From UBA2988 sp965237965 (GTDB lineage Bacteria; Gemmatimonadota; Gemmatimonadetes; Longimicrobiales; Gaopeijiaceae): 64,000 nucleotides of DNA. The DNA is taken from positions 186,001-250,000 of the forward strand of contig CBDEGT010000002.1 in NCBI GenBank assembly GCA_965237965.1, given 5' to 3'. Shown piece after piece: positions 47,977-54,971 of this stretch (the stretch's first letter is position 1; each line of letters opens with the position of its first letter). The notes under the pieces were generated by a model. That model saw nothing but the letters and a program-made list of their open reading frames with translations. It was not told the DNA's origin and did no database searches. A program made the translations under genes and the position numbers.

Positions 47977-48447
47977 TCAGCGCTCGGGATCGATCTTAAA
48001 GAGGACCTGGCCATACTCCACCGGCACCGCGTTCTCCACCAGAATCTCCACCACGGTGCCGTCCACCTCCGATTCCAGCTCGTTCATGAGCTTCATCGCC
48101 TCGATGATGCACAGGGTGTCCCCCCTGGAGATCTGCGTGCCCAGTTCAACATAGGCGGGAGCGTCAGGAGCCGCCGAGCGAAAGAACGTGCCGACCATTG
48201 GGGACTTGATCTCCACCGAGCGGCTCGCCGCCTCCGGCTCATCGGCAGGAATCGACGCGGGCCCCGGCGCCTCGTCGGGAGTGGATGATGGGTCCGACGA
48301 CGCCGGTCCACCCCCCAGGACAATCGGCGCAGGAGCGGGTGACTTCGAGAGTCGGATGCGCGTGCCGCCACGCTCGATCTCGATCGAGTCGAGGGAGCTT
48401 TGGTCGAGGGCACGGATCAGGCTCTCGAGGAACTCCAGCTCGATCAT
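47977..48447 (-). CDS. accB: biotin carboxyl carrier protein of acetyl-CoA carboxylase
   Basis: A 156-residue BCCP. The biotinylated Lys119 is in EAMKLMNE; a Pro/Ala-rich linker (about 40-75) separates the N-terminal helix from the biotinyl domain, which has the usual thumb-like insertion region (YVELGTQISRGDTL). It overlaps efp by four bases, the common efp-accB-accC order. Confidence 0.96.
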   Translation of the reverse strand: MIELEFLESLIRALDQSSLDSIEIERGGTRIRLSKSPAPAPIVLGGGPASSDPSSTPDEAPGPASIPADEPEAASRSVEIKSPMVGTFFRSAAPDAPAYVELGTQISRGDTLCIIEAMKLMNELESEVDGTVVEILVENAVPVEYGQVLFKIDPER

Positions 48448-49010
48448 CCCGCGACTCGCGTCAGGTACTTGTCCTCACGGCGATCCACCTTGAGAACATT
48501 CCCCTCCTCGATGAAGAGGGGCACCTGCACGACCGCGCCGGTCTCCAGCTTGGCCGGCTTGGTCCCACCCTGCGCCGTGTCACCACGCAGTCCGGGATCA
48601 GTCTCGACAACCGTGAGCTCGACGAAGAAAGGCAGGTCGACCGCAATCACGCGGTCCTCGTGGACCAGTCCCTCGCACTCCATGTTCTCCTTCAGATAGC
48701 GAAGCTGGTCGCCCCCGATGACGTCGGCTGAGATCGGGATGATCTCGAACGTCTGCGCGTCCATGAAATGGTAGAGCTGGCCGTCGGTGTAGCTGTAGGT
48801 GACGGGTCGACGCTCGAGGCGAACGTCCGTCACGTTTTCGCCCGCCCGAAACGTTCGTTCCACGACAGCCCCCGTCAGCACGTTCTTGAGCTTGGTGCGC
48901 ACGAACGCACCACCCTTACCCGGCTTCACGTGCTGGAAGTACGCGATCTGCCACAGGGTTCCGTCGATCTCCAGCACCAAGCCGTTCCTGAAGTCCGCCG
49001 TGCTCGCCAT
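48444..49010 (-). CDS. efp: elongation factor P
   Basis: Relieves ribosome stalling at polyproline. The modified residue is a Lys at position 32 in KPGKGGAF, the lysine (not arginine) type, so beta-lysylation or a related modification is expected; no modification enzyme gene is nearby. Three OB-like domains fit the 188-residue length, ending TRVAG. It lies between aroQ and accB. Confidence 0.97.
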   Translation of the reverse strand: MASTADFRNGLVLEIDGTLWQIAYFQHVKPGKGGAFVRTKLKNVLTGAVVERTFRAGENVTDVRLERRPVTYSYTDGQLYHFMDAQTFEIIPISADVIGGDQLRYLKENMECEGLVHEDRVIAVDLPFFVELTVVETDPGLRGDTAQGGTKPAKLETGAVVQVPLFIEEGNVLKVDRREDKYLTRVAG

Positions 49011-49022
49011 GTATGTATTCGT

Positions 49023-49472
49023 TCAGCTCTTTCCGTCGCTCTTCTCGATCAACGTCGCTAGGCCTCGCAGCCCGAGAAGATAGCTCTCGGGCCCGAATCC
49101 ATACACCACCCCCCCAGCCACGGACGCCAAGTACGAATTGTGACGGAAATGCTCGCGCGCTGCCGTGTTCGACAGGTGCACCTCGACGAACGGTAGCCCC
49201 ACACCGACCAGACAATCGCGGAGTGCCACGCTGGTGTGGGTGAGCGCCCCCGCGTTGACCAGAAAGCCGTCGACGCGTGGCGATGCGGCCTCGATGAAAT
49301 CGAGGAGCGCCGCCTCGGCGTTCGACTGGAACGACTCGACTTCGACCGACAACTCCCGGCCCAACTCATGGAGGCGATCCTCGATCTCCTCCAGCGTCGT
49401 ATAGCCGTATACCTCGGGCTCCCGTTTCCCGAGCAGGCGCAGGTTGGGCCCGTGCAAGATGGCGACGCGCAT
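49023..49472 (-). CDS. aroQ: 3-dehydroquinate dehydratase, type II
   Basis: Shikimate-pathway enzyme of 149 residues. Signatures: HGPNLRLLGKREPEVYG with catalytic Tyr22, FQSNAE, NAGALTHTSVAL, catalytic His99 in EVHLSN, and HFRHNSYL. The ATG at 49472 (MRVAILHGPN) is chosen by alignment; frame upstream is noise. efp begins 12 bp after its stop. Repeat copy C lies 82 bp upstream. Confidence 0.97.
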   Translation of the reverse strand: MRVAILHGPNLRLLGKREPEVYGYTTLEEIEDRLHELGRELSVEVESFQSNAEAALLDFIEAASPRVDGFLVNAGALTHTSVALRDCLVGVGLPFVEVHLSNTAAREHFRHNSYLASVAGGVVYGFGPESYLLGLRGLATLIEKSDGKS

Positions 49473-49554
49473 CAGCAAGTCACGGAAGGAAGTCGGCGGG
49501 CCGCTCTGGCGGCGGGCACCAAGGTCGCGCAAGGCATCGCTTCCTCCTCGTTCC

Positions 49555-49578
49555 TAGTAGGTCGCTGAAGAAGGGGAG
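49555..49578. repeat. 24-bp dispersed repeat, copy C
   Basis: The plus strand begins TAGTAGGTCGCTGAAGAAGG and continues GGAG. It lies between the aroQ start and the end of the TPR gene, again in the same orientation as copies A and B. Confidence 0.8.
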
Positions 49579-49617
49579 CGGCGATCGCGTGCCTGCCGCA
49601 ATCCCCGAGCGCCCCGG

Positions 49618-50946
49618 CTAGCGCAGCCGCTGGAGCCAACTGGAGAACTCGTCGCGTGCGGGCCCGGACTGATCGGGGGCTAAGCTTGCGATCTCGACCA
49701 CCTCTGGGGCGAGCGACCCGATCGGCACGACCTCTCCGGGGCCCGGATCGACAGCTGCATCGGGCGGCTGGGCGGCCGGCGCCAGGAGGGCCGCCTCCGG
49801 CTCGGGCGCAAGCGAGTCGATCGAAACGATGCTTTCCGGCGCGAGCGAGTCGATCGAAGCGGCATGCTCGGGAGCGAGCGACGCGGTCTCCTCAGGCGCA
49901 GGTTCAGCGTCGGGCTCCGGCGCGGGAACGGGTGCCGCTTCCGGCTCCGGCGGAGCCGTCAGGGGAGGCTCGAACGCCGCGACGGTCTCGGCCGGCTCCG
50001 CCACGTCCACCGGATCGGCCAGCTCTTCCGCCACGCCGACCTCTGCCGGCTCCTGCACCGCGACGGGTTCCGCCCGCTCTTCCCCCCCGACAGACTCAGA
50101 CGGAGACGCGGTTTCAGCGGCGGGCGCAGGAGTCGCCCCACCCGATTCCTCCGGGCCGGGCACGGCGGGCTCCCACTCGAGGAGACCTCGGAAGTACTCG
50201 CTCACCGAACGTCCCGGCTGCCGCTCGGACTGCTCCCCGGAGTTCGCCGCGCCTCCCGGCGTCCACGCGAACGGGGTGCTGATCTCGCCCACGTGTCCCG
50301 CCCCCTCGGCCCAGTCGCGGGCGAGCGTTTCCACCTCGGCGTCCGGTGAGCGAGCCGGCACGGTGCCGGGGCCCGTCTCGAGCTTGGCGACCAGTTCGCG
50401 GAGGCCCTCGTCATGCGGGTCCCGTTCGAGCAGCTGCTGGTAGACCCTGAGCGCACGCAGGTGCAGACCCTGCCGCGCGTACAGCTCGGCCATCGTGCGG
50501 GTCACCGGGCCGTCCTCGACGGCCTCACCGGCCGCCTCGCCGACGATCGGTTCAAGCTCCGAAGCCGCCGCGTCGGCCCCGCTCGCCGCTGGCTCTTCGG
50601 CTACGACCTCGGCGGCTACGACCTCGGCGGCAGCGGCCTCGGCCAACTCTTCCAGACCGCGCAGAGCTTCCGCGTTCTCGGCGTCGAGCGCGAGGGCGGC
50701 CTGGAACGCTTCGGTCGCGGCGTCGGTCTCCCCCCGATCTCGACGCACCCAACCGGCCACCACGTGACCCGGCGCGAACTCCGCGTGGCGTCCAAGTCCC
50801 TCCCCGACCAACTCGAGCGCCTTGGAGAGCTCGCCGAGACGCCGGTGGGCGTCGGCGAGCGGTGCGAAAGCTCGCCCCTCCGGGTCACGTTCCGACCAGA
50901 AGAGTGAGCTCAGCTCCCGGATCTCCTCCTCCACCGAATGGGGCAA
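49618..50946 (-). CDS. TPR protein with low-complexity acidic tail
   Basis: A 442-residue protein. Residues 1-105 and about 145-200 have TPR-type helix pairs (PLADAHRRLGELSKALELV, AELYARQGLHLRALRVYQQLLERDP). From about residue 205 the sequence becomes Pro/Glu/Ala-rich, and the last 100 residues contain five SLAPE/D units (SLAPEH, SLAPES, SLAPEP, SLAPEV, SLAPDQ). It ends in a helix, FSSWLQRLR. A tetratricopeptide scaffold is likely; partners are unknown. It is transcribed from the strong promoter at 51008-51037. Confidence 0.8.
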   Translation of the reverse strand: MPHSVEEEIRELSSLFWSERDPEGRAFAPLADAHRRLGELSKALELVGEGLGRHAEFAPGHVVAGWVRRDRGETDAATEAFQAALALDAENAEALRGLEELAEAAAAEVVAAEVVAEEPAASGADAAASELEPIVGEAAGEAVEDGPVTRTMAELYARQGLHLRALRVYQQLLERDPHDEGLRELVAKLETGPGTVPARSPDAEVETLARDWAEGAGHVGEISTPFAWTPGGAANSGEQSERQPGRSVSEYFRGLLEWEPAVPGPEESGGATPAPAAETASPSESVGGEERAEPVAVQEPAEVGVAEELADPVDVAEPAETVAAFEPPLTAPPEPEAAPVPAPEPDAEPAPEETASLAPEHAASIDSLAPESIVSIDSLAPEPEAALLAPAAQPPDAAVDPGPGEVVPIGSLAPEVVEIASLAPDQSGPARDEFSSWLQRLR

Positions 50947-51007
50947 CGACGGCTCCGGAAAGGGGAAAACAGAGGGGGACCGAACCGCTCACTGTGGGAC
51001 GGCCGGG

Positions 51008-51037
51008 AAGATAGGCCGGCCCGCGAAAAGGTGTCAA
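51008..51037 (-). promoter_or_regulatory. sigma70-type promoter of the TPR gene
   Basis: On the minus strand TTGACA (51037-51032) and TATCTT (51013-51008) are separated by 18 bp. The -35 is a perfect consensus match. The start codon of the TPR gene is about 60 bp downstream. Confidence 0.75.
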
Positions 51038-51128
51038 CGCGCCCGGTAACCGCACGCTCGAGTAAAACGTTTGTTTCGGGTCGGCTGGACGAGGCCCCTC
51101 GTAGGACGGGCGGCAGCGCCCGATTCGG

Positions 51129-51157
51129 TTGAGCGGCGGCCGCGGCCCGGTTATTCT
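51129..51157 (+). promoter_or_regulatory. sigma70-type promoter of the ppiD/surA-like gene
   Basis: TTGAGC (51129-51134) and TATTCT (51152-51157) are separated by 17 bp. The start codon at 51259 is about 100 bp downstream. Confidence 0.55.
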
Positions 51158-51258
51158 TCGCGGCTTCGAATCAGGTGTTTGGAATCTCGTGGGACCGCCC
51201 CAGGAAGTTCCCGTCCCAGGGGTCGGCGGCCGGAGCAGTAGCCCAGAGGAGTCGCGTT

Positions 51259-53094
51259 ATGGTCATGCGTCAGATGCGGGAGAACACGAAGTGGATCATG
51301 CTGGTGACGGCCGTGGCCTTCGGGCTCTTGATGGTCTTCGAGTGGGGAATGGATATCACCGGCCGTAGTGGTGGATCGCTCGGGGAAATCGGACGCGTCA
51401 ACGGGACGCCCGTGATCTACGAAGCCTACATGAACGCCTACCGCGGCCTATACGACCAAGTGCAGAGCCAGCAGGCCGAACCCATCAACTCCCAACAGAA
51501 CCGCGAGATCGAGAGTGCGGCCTGGGATCAGATGGTGGATCAGATCCTGATCCAACAGGAACTGAGGCGCCGCCGGATCGACGTAACCGAGGAAGAGATC
51601 CGGCAGGCGGCGCGCTTCCAGCCACCCCCCGAGCTGCGCACGAGTCCTGCCTTTGTCACGGACGGTGCCTTCGACTTGGCCAAGTACCAGGAGTACCTCG
51701 CCGCGTCAGCCGATCCGCTGCTGTTCCAACAGCTCGAGGCCTATTACCGCGGTGTCCTGCCGCAGGGGAAGCTGATGCGGCAGCTCGCCACCGGCGTCTA
51801 TGCATCCGACGGCGAGTTGTGGTCGCTCTGGCGGGACGCGAACGAGTCCGTCACCGTCCGGTTGGTTCCGTTCGATCCGACGGTGCGCGTGCCGAACGAC
51901 TCCATCACGATCACCGAGCGCGAAATCGAGCGTTACTGGGACGACAACCAGGACGACTTCGAGATCCCCGCTCGCGCCACCGTCGAGGTGGTCGTGCTTC
52001 CGAAGATTCTGTCCGCGGCGGACAGCGCCGCCACACATGATCGCATGGCAGCCTTGCTCGAGGAGATCAGGGGCGGAGCGCCGTTCGACTCGGTGGGGTC
52101 GCGCGAAGCGACAGCCGCGCAGCCGGCGACTTTCGAGGATCTGGGCACATTCGGACGCGGCAATATGACGCCGGTATTCGATACCGCCGTCTTCACCGCG
52201 CCGATCGGCCGGGCGGCAGGCCCCGTCGAGACGCCGTTCGGCTACCACCTGGTCCTGGTCTCGGCACGCACTGCGGACAGCGCCACGGCCAAGCACATTT
52301 TGGTACCGATCACGCGCACGGAGGAGTCGGAGGTGCAGATGCTCGCCCTCGCCGACTCGCTGGAGAACCTGTCCGAGGAGCGAACGCTCGAGGAAGCCGC
52401 CCTGATCATGGGGCTGAACTTCGAGACGGTCGAGGTGACCGAGGTCTTCCCCTTCGTGCCTAGCGCCGGTCAGGTTGGCGAGGGCGCCGACTGGGCTTTC
52501 CAGGATGCCGCCCCCGGCGACGTGAGCGAGCTGTTCGAAAACGACCTGGCCTTCTACGTGATGGAGCTGGTTTCGAGCCGACCGGGTGGCGTACTGCCCC
52601 TGGAAGAAGCCGAGCCGACGGTTCGCCAGATCCTGTCACTGAGGAAGAAGGTCGAGCAGGTCATGGGTGAAGCGGAGGAGATCGTCGAGCGCGTGCGCAC
52701 GGGCGCGACTCTCTCCAGCGCGGCCGCCGACACGGGACTCGAGGTGCAGGTGCCTGCGCCATTCACCCGTCAGCAGTTCGTGCCGGGGCTCGGCCAACAG
52801 AACGCCGCCATCGGGGCCGCGTTCGGGCTCAAGGAAGGTCAGGTGAGCGAGCCGGTCGCCACCCGTGACAACGTCTTCTTGATCGAGAAGATCGCCCATA
52901 ACCGGGCCGACTCCACCGCTTGGCTCGCCCAGCGCGACGAGCAGCGTCGCCAGCTCACGGCCGTGATCCAGCAGCAGCGTGTGCAAGAGTGGGTCGAGGG
53001 ACTGCGGGCGACGGCCAACATCGTGGATCGCCGCGACGAAGTCCTCCAGCCGGTCGACCCCGACCAGCCGCTCCAACCGAACATGTTCTTCTAG
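51259..53094 (+). CDS. SurA/PpiD-type peptidyl-prolyl isomerase
   Basis: Periplasmic folding factor anchored by one N-terminal membrane helix (WIMLVTAVAFGLLMVFEWG). Residues 60-200 are the SurA-N-like chaperone part (NGTPVIYEAYMNAYRGLYD, QMVDQILIQQELRRR); a PPIC rotamase-like domain follows (about 245-360, VVLPKI ... GRGNMTPVFDTAVFTAPIG and PFGYHLVLV), and a second region may be a degenerate rotamase. The start is the ATG at 51259 with GAGGAG seven bases upstream; the frame upstream of this is noise. Length is 611 residues, like PpiD. Convergent with tatA, sharing the terminator at 53113-53159. Confidence 0.88.
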   Translation: MVMRQMRENTKWIMLVTAVAFGLLMVFEWGMDITGRSGGSLGEIGRVNGTPVIYEAYMNAYRGLYDQVQSQQAEPINSQQNREIESAAWDQMVDQILIQQELRRRRIDVTEEEIRQAARFQPPPELRTSPAFVTDGAFDLAKYQEYLAASADPLLFQQLEAYYRGVLPQGKLMRQLATGVYASDGELWSLWRDANESVTVRLVPFDPTVRVPNDSITITEREIERYWDDNQDDFEIPARATVEVVVLPKILSAADSAATHDRMAALLEEIRGGAPFDSVGSREATAAQPATFEDLGTFGRGNMTPVFDTAVFTAPIGRAAGPVETPFGYHLVLVSARTADSATAKHILVPITRTEESEVQMLALADSLENLSEERTLEEAALIMGLNFETVEVTEVFPFVPSAGQVGEGADWAFQDAAPGDVSELFENDLAFYVMELVSSRPGGVLPLEEAEPTVRQILSLRKKVEQVMGEAEEIVERVRTGATLSSAAADTGLEVQVPAPFTRQQFVPGLGQQNAAIGAAFGLKEGQVSEPVATRDNVFLIEKIAHNRADSTAWLAQRDEQRRQLTAVIQQQRVQEWVEGLRATANIVDRRDEVLQPVDPDQPLQPNMFF

Positions 53095-53112
53095 CGCAGC
53101 TGAGTGGCCCCG

Positions 53113-53159
53113 ACGAGGAAGCGGTCCGGCGCCGAACGGGCGCCGGACCGCTTCCTCGT
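53113..53159. terminator. bidirectional terminator with 21-bp perfect stem
   Basis: Bases 53113-53133 and 53139-53159 are perfectly complementary (21 bp, GC-rich) around the loop GAACG. It lies 18 bp after the ppiD-like stop and 40 bp from the tatA stop, so it can end both converging transcripts. The U tract is short on either strand. Confidence 0.8.
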
Positions 53160-53199
53160 TCTCTGGACTGTGCGACGCCAGCCGCCCAGTGCTCGAGAG

Positions 53200-53529
53200 C
53201 TAGCCCACCTTGCTAGTCTCGGGCTTGGCGTCGGTCCCCGGCTCCGCCTTCACCTCGACCTTGGGCTCCGCCTTTCCTTCGCCCGCGGAGGCCAAGCTCG
53301 ATCCCGAATCGGAGAGACGCCTTGGCTCCTGGTCGCGCGCGGGCGGAGTGTAGCGCGGGCGGTCCTGCTCCTTGAGCTCCTTCTCAACCTCGCGGATAGA
53401 ACCCTTGAACTCACGAATCCCCTTACCCAGCGATGACCCGATCTCCGGCAGGCGCTTCGCGCCGAAGAGCAGCAGTACCACCAGGAAGATGAGGATCATC
53501 TCCCCCATGCCGACGCCACCGAACGGCAT
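53200..53529 (-). CDS. tatA: Sec-independent translocase subunit TatA
   Basis: A 109-residue Tat component: membrane helix MILIFLVVLLLFG followed by the hinge FGAKRLPEIG and an amphipathic helix (LGKGIREFKGSIREVEKEL), then a charged tail. The short amphipathic helix and the FG at the hinge fit TatA rather than TatB. SD AGGAGG is eight bases before the ATG. tatC lies about 9 kb away at 62620; no tatB is recognised. Confidence 0.92.
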   Translation of the reverse strand: MPFGGVGMGEMILIFLVVLLLFGAKRLPEIGSSLGKGIREFKGSIREVEKELKEQDRPRYTPPARDQEPRRLSDSGSSLASAGEGKAEPKVEVKAEPGTDAKPETSKVG

Positions 53530-53586
53530 CTCCGAACCCTCCTGGGCGCGTCAACGCGCCCTGTTACTCGTTCCCCGGGAAGTGGG

Positions 53587-53865
53587 CTAGATCCAGGAAC
53601 GCGCGATCAGCGCCACCAGAAAGACCCCCACCAGGGTAAGGACGTTCAGGTTGATCACCAGCGGACCGATCGTGAACGCCAGCGCTACCAAGTTCATCGA
53701 GAACGGGCCCAAGGACACCGCAATCGACGTGGTCAGAAAGGTCCGGGCTGCGCTGTCGGGAAGGAACATCTCCGAGAGCTGGGTAAAGAGCCCGCCCAAG
53801 AAGAAGCCCAGCACCAGGGTCCAGCCCAGCCGGACGGCCCTCCGCCGCCGGGTATCTAACCACAT
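53587..53865 (-). CDS. DUF4321 small membrane protein
   Basis: A 92-residue protein with two to three hydrophobic segments: LGWTLVLGFFLGGLFTQL, then FLTTSIAVSLGP, and INLNVLTLVGVFLVALIA. This matches the DUF4321 family, conserved in several phyla, with no known function. It is preceded by GGGGAG and sits 57 bp upstream of tatA and 49 bp after the polyprenyl synthase. Confidence 0.8.
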   Translation of the reverse strand: MWLDTRRRRAVRLGWTLVLGFFLGGLFTQLSEMFLPDSAARTFLTTSIAVSLGPFSMNLVALAFTIGPLVINLNVLTLVGVFLVALIARSWI

Positions 53866-53914
53866 ACCACTCCCCTACCTGGATCGTTCCGCGACGGGGC
53901 CCGAACGAAGGGGC

Positions 53915-54958
53915 TCATCGGCTACGGCCCACCGCGTAGACGACGGCCTCAGCCAGCGCCGCCCCCGAGTCCCGCCCCTCCAATCGCGCGAGCTCCTCGT
54001 CGGCGCGCTCGGCGTACTCGAGGGCGCGCACCCGCGCGTAATCCAGCCCACCCCGCTCCTCCACGATCCCGACGATGCGGGCGATGTCATCGTCGGAGGG
54101 ATCCACCAGTGTGAAGAATCTGCGGATCTCACCGATTTCCCCGGCGCGCGCGCGCGGCAGCGCTCCCACCAGCGGAAGGGTGACCTTGCGCTCGCGCAGG
54201 TCGTGGCCGGTCGGCTTTCCCGTAATCGCCTCGCTACCCGTGTAGTCCAGTAGATCGTCTGCGATCTGGAACGCCATGCCCAGGTGGTGGCCGAAGCGCG
54301 CCAGTGGAGCACGCCTGTCCGGCGCACCCGCCAGGGCCCCGAGCTCGCACGCAGCCGACATGAGGGAAGCCGTCTTGGCCGCGATCAGCCGGACGTAGGC
54401 CTCCTCGGAGAAGTCGAGTGCATCGTAGGAAGTGAGCTGGCGCATCTCGCCGACGCTCATTTCGTTAGCGGCGCGGGCGAGCACATGCACCGCCTCGAGA
54501 TCGCCAACCGCCGCCAGCTCCGTGACCGCACGACTGTACAGATAGTCGCCCATGATGATCGCGATCTGGTGCGTCCAGAGCGCGTTCACCGTCGGGAGAC
54601 CACGGCGCAGCACAGAGTGATCGACCGCATCGTCGTGCACGAGCGTCGCGAGGTGAACGAGCTCCACGACCGCCCCCAGTGTGACAGCGCGTGACCACGG
54701 CTGCTCTCCGTCGTCCTCGTCGGCCCCGCCGACGTCACTTGAAAGAAGGAGGAGGGTCGGACGGAACAGCTTGCCGCGCACGAGCAACAGGTAGTCGTTG
54801 ACCTGTTCGATCAAAGAGAAGTCGGTGACGACGATCCGATGAATCACATCGACCACACGGTCCAGTCGATCGGCGACAGGCGCCTGAATGGATGCGAGAC
54901 CGGATGTTACGGGGAGCGTCGCCGGTGCGGTCCGCGAGGCCGTGGGACGCAGGGGCAT
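53915..54958 (-). CDS. polyprenyl diphosphate synthase
   Basis: Trans-prenyltransferase of 347 residues making long-chain isoprenoid diphosphates for quinones. Aspartate-rich motifs are LVHDDAVD (FARM) and QIADDLLDY (SARM); KLFRPTLLLL and RRGLPTVNALW flank the first. Two residues before the first motif are small/aliphatic (TLV), typical of long-chain synthases. The product length (hepta- to octaprenyl) cannot be fixed by eye. The first 25 residues are Pro/Thr/Ala-rich and may not belong to the protein. Confidence 0.93.
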   Translation of the reverse strand: MPLRPTASRTAPATLPVTSGLASIQAPVADRLDRVVDVIHRIVVTDFSLIEQVNDYLLLVRGKLFRPTLLLLSSDVGGADEDDGEQPWSRAVTLGAVVELVHLATLVHDDAVDHSVLRRGLPTVNALWTHQIAIIMGDYLYSRAVTELAAVGDLEAVHVLARAANEMSVGEMRQLTSYDALDFSEEAYVRLIAAKTASLMSAACELGALAGAPDRRAPLARFGHHLGMAFQIADDLLDYTGSEAITGKPTGHDLRERKVTLPLVGALPRARAGEIGEIRRFFTLVDPSDDDIARIVGIVEERGGLDYARVRALEYAERADEELARLEGRDSGAALAEAVVYAVGRSR

Positions 54959-54971
54959 GACCGGCCCGACG

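Larger units (their letters stand above)
50947..51258. other. 312-bp intergenic region with divergent promoters
   Basis: The gap between two divergent genes contains a minus-strand promoter (51008-51037) and a plus-strand promoter (51129-51157), listed separately. I see no gene or RNA structure in the remainder; AGTAAAACGTTTGTTTCGG at about 51060-51080 is locally AT-rich and may be a regulatory site. Confidence 0.6.
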
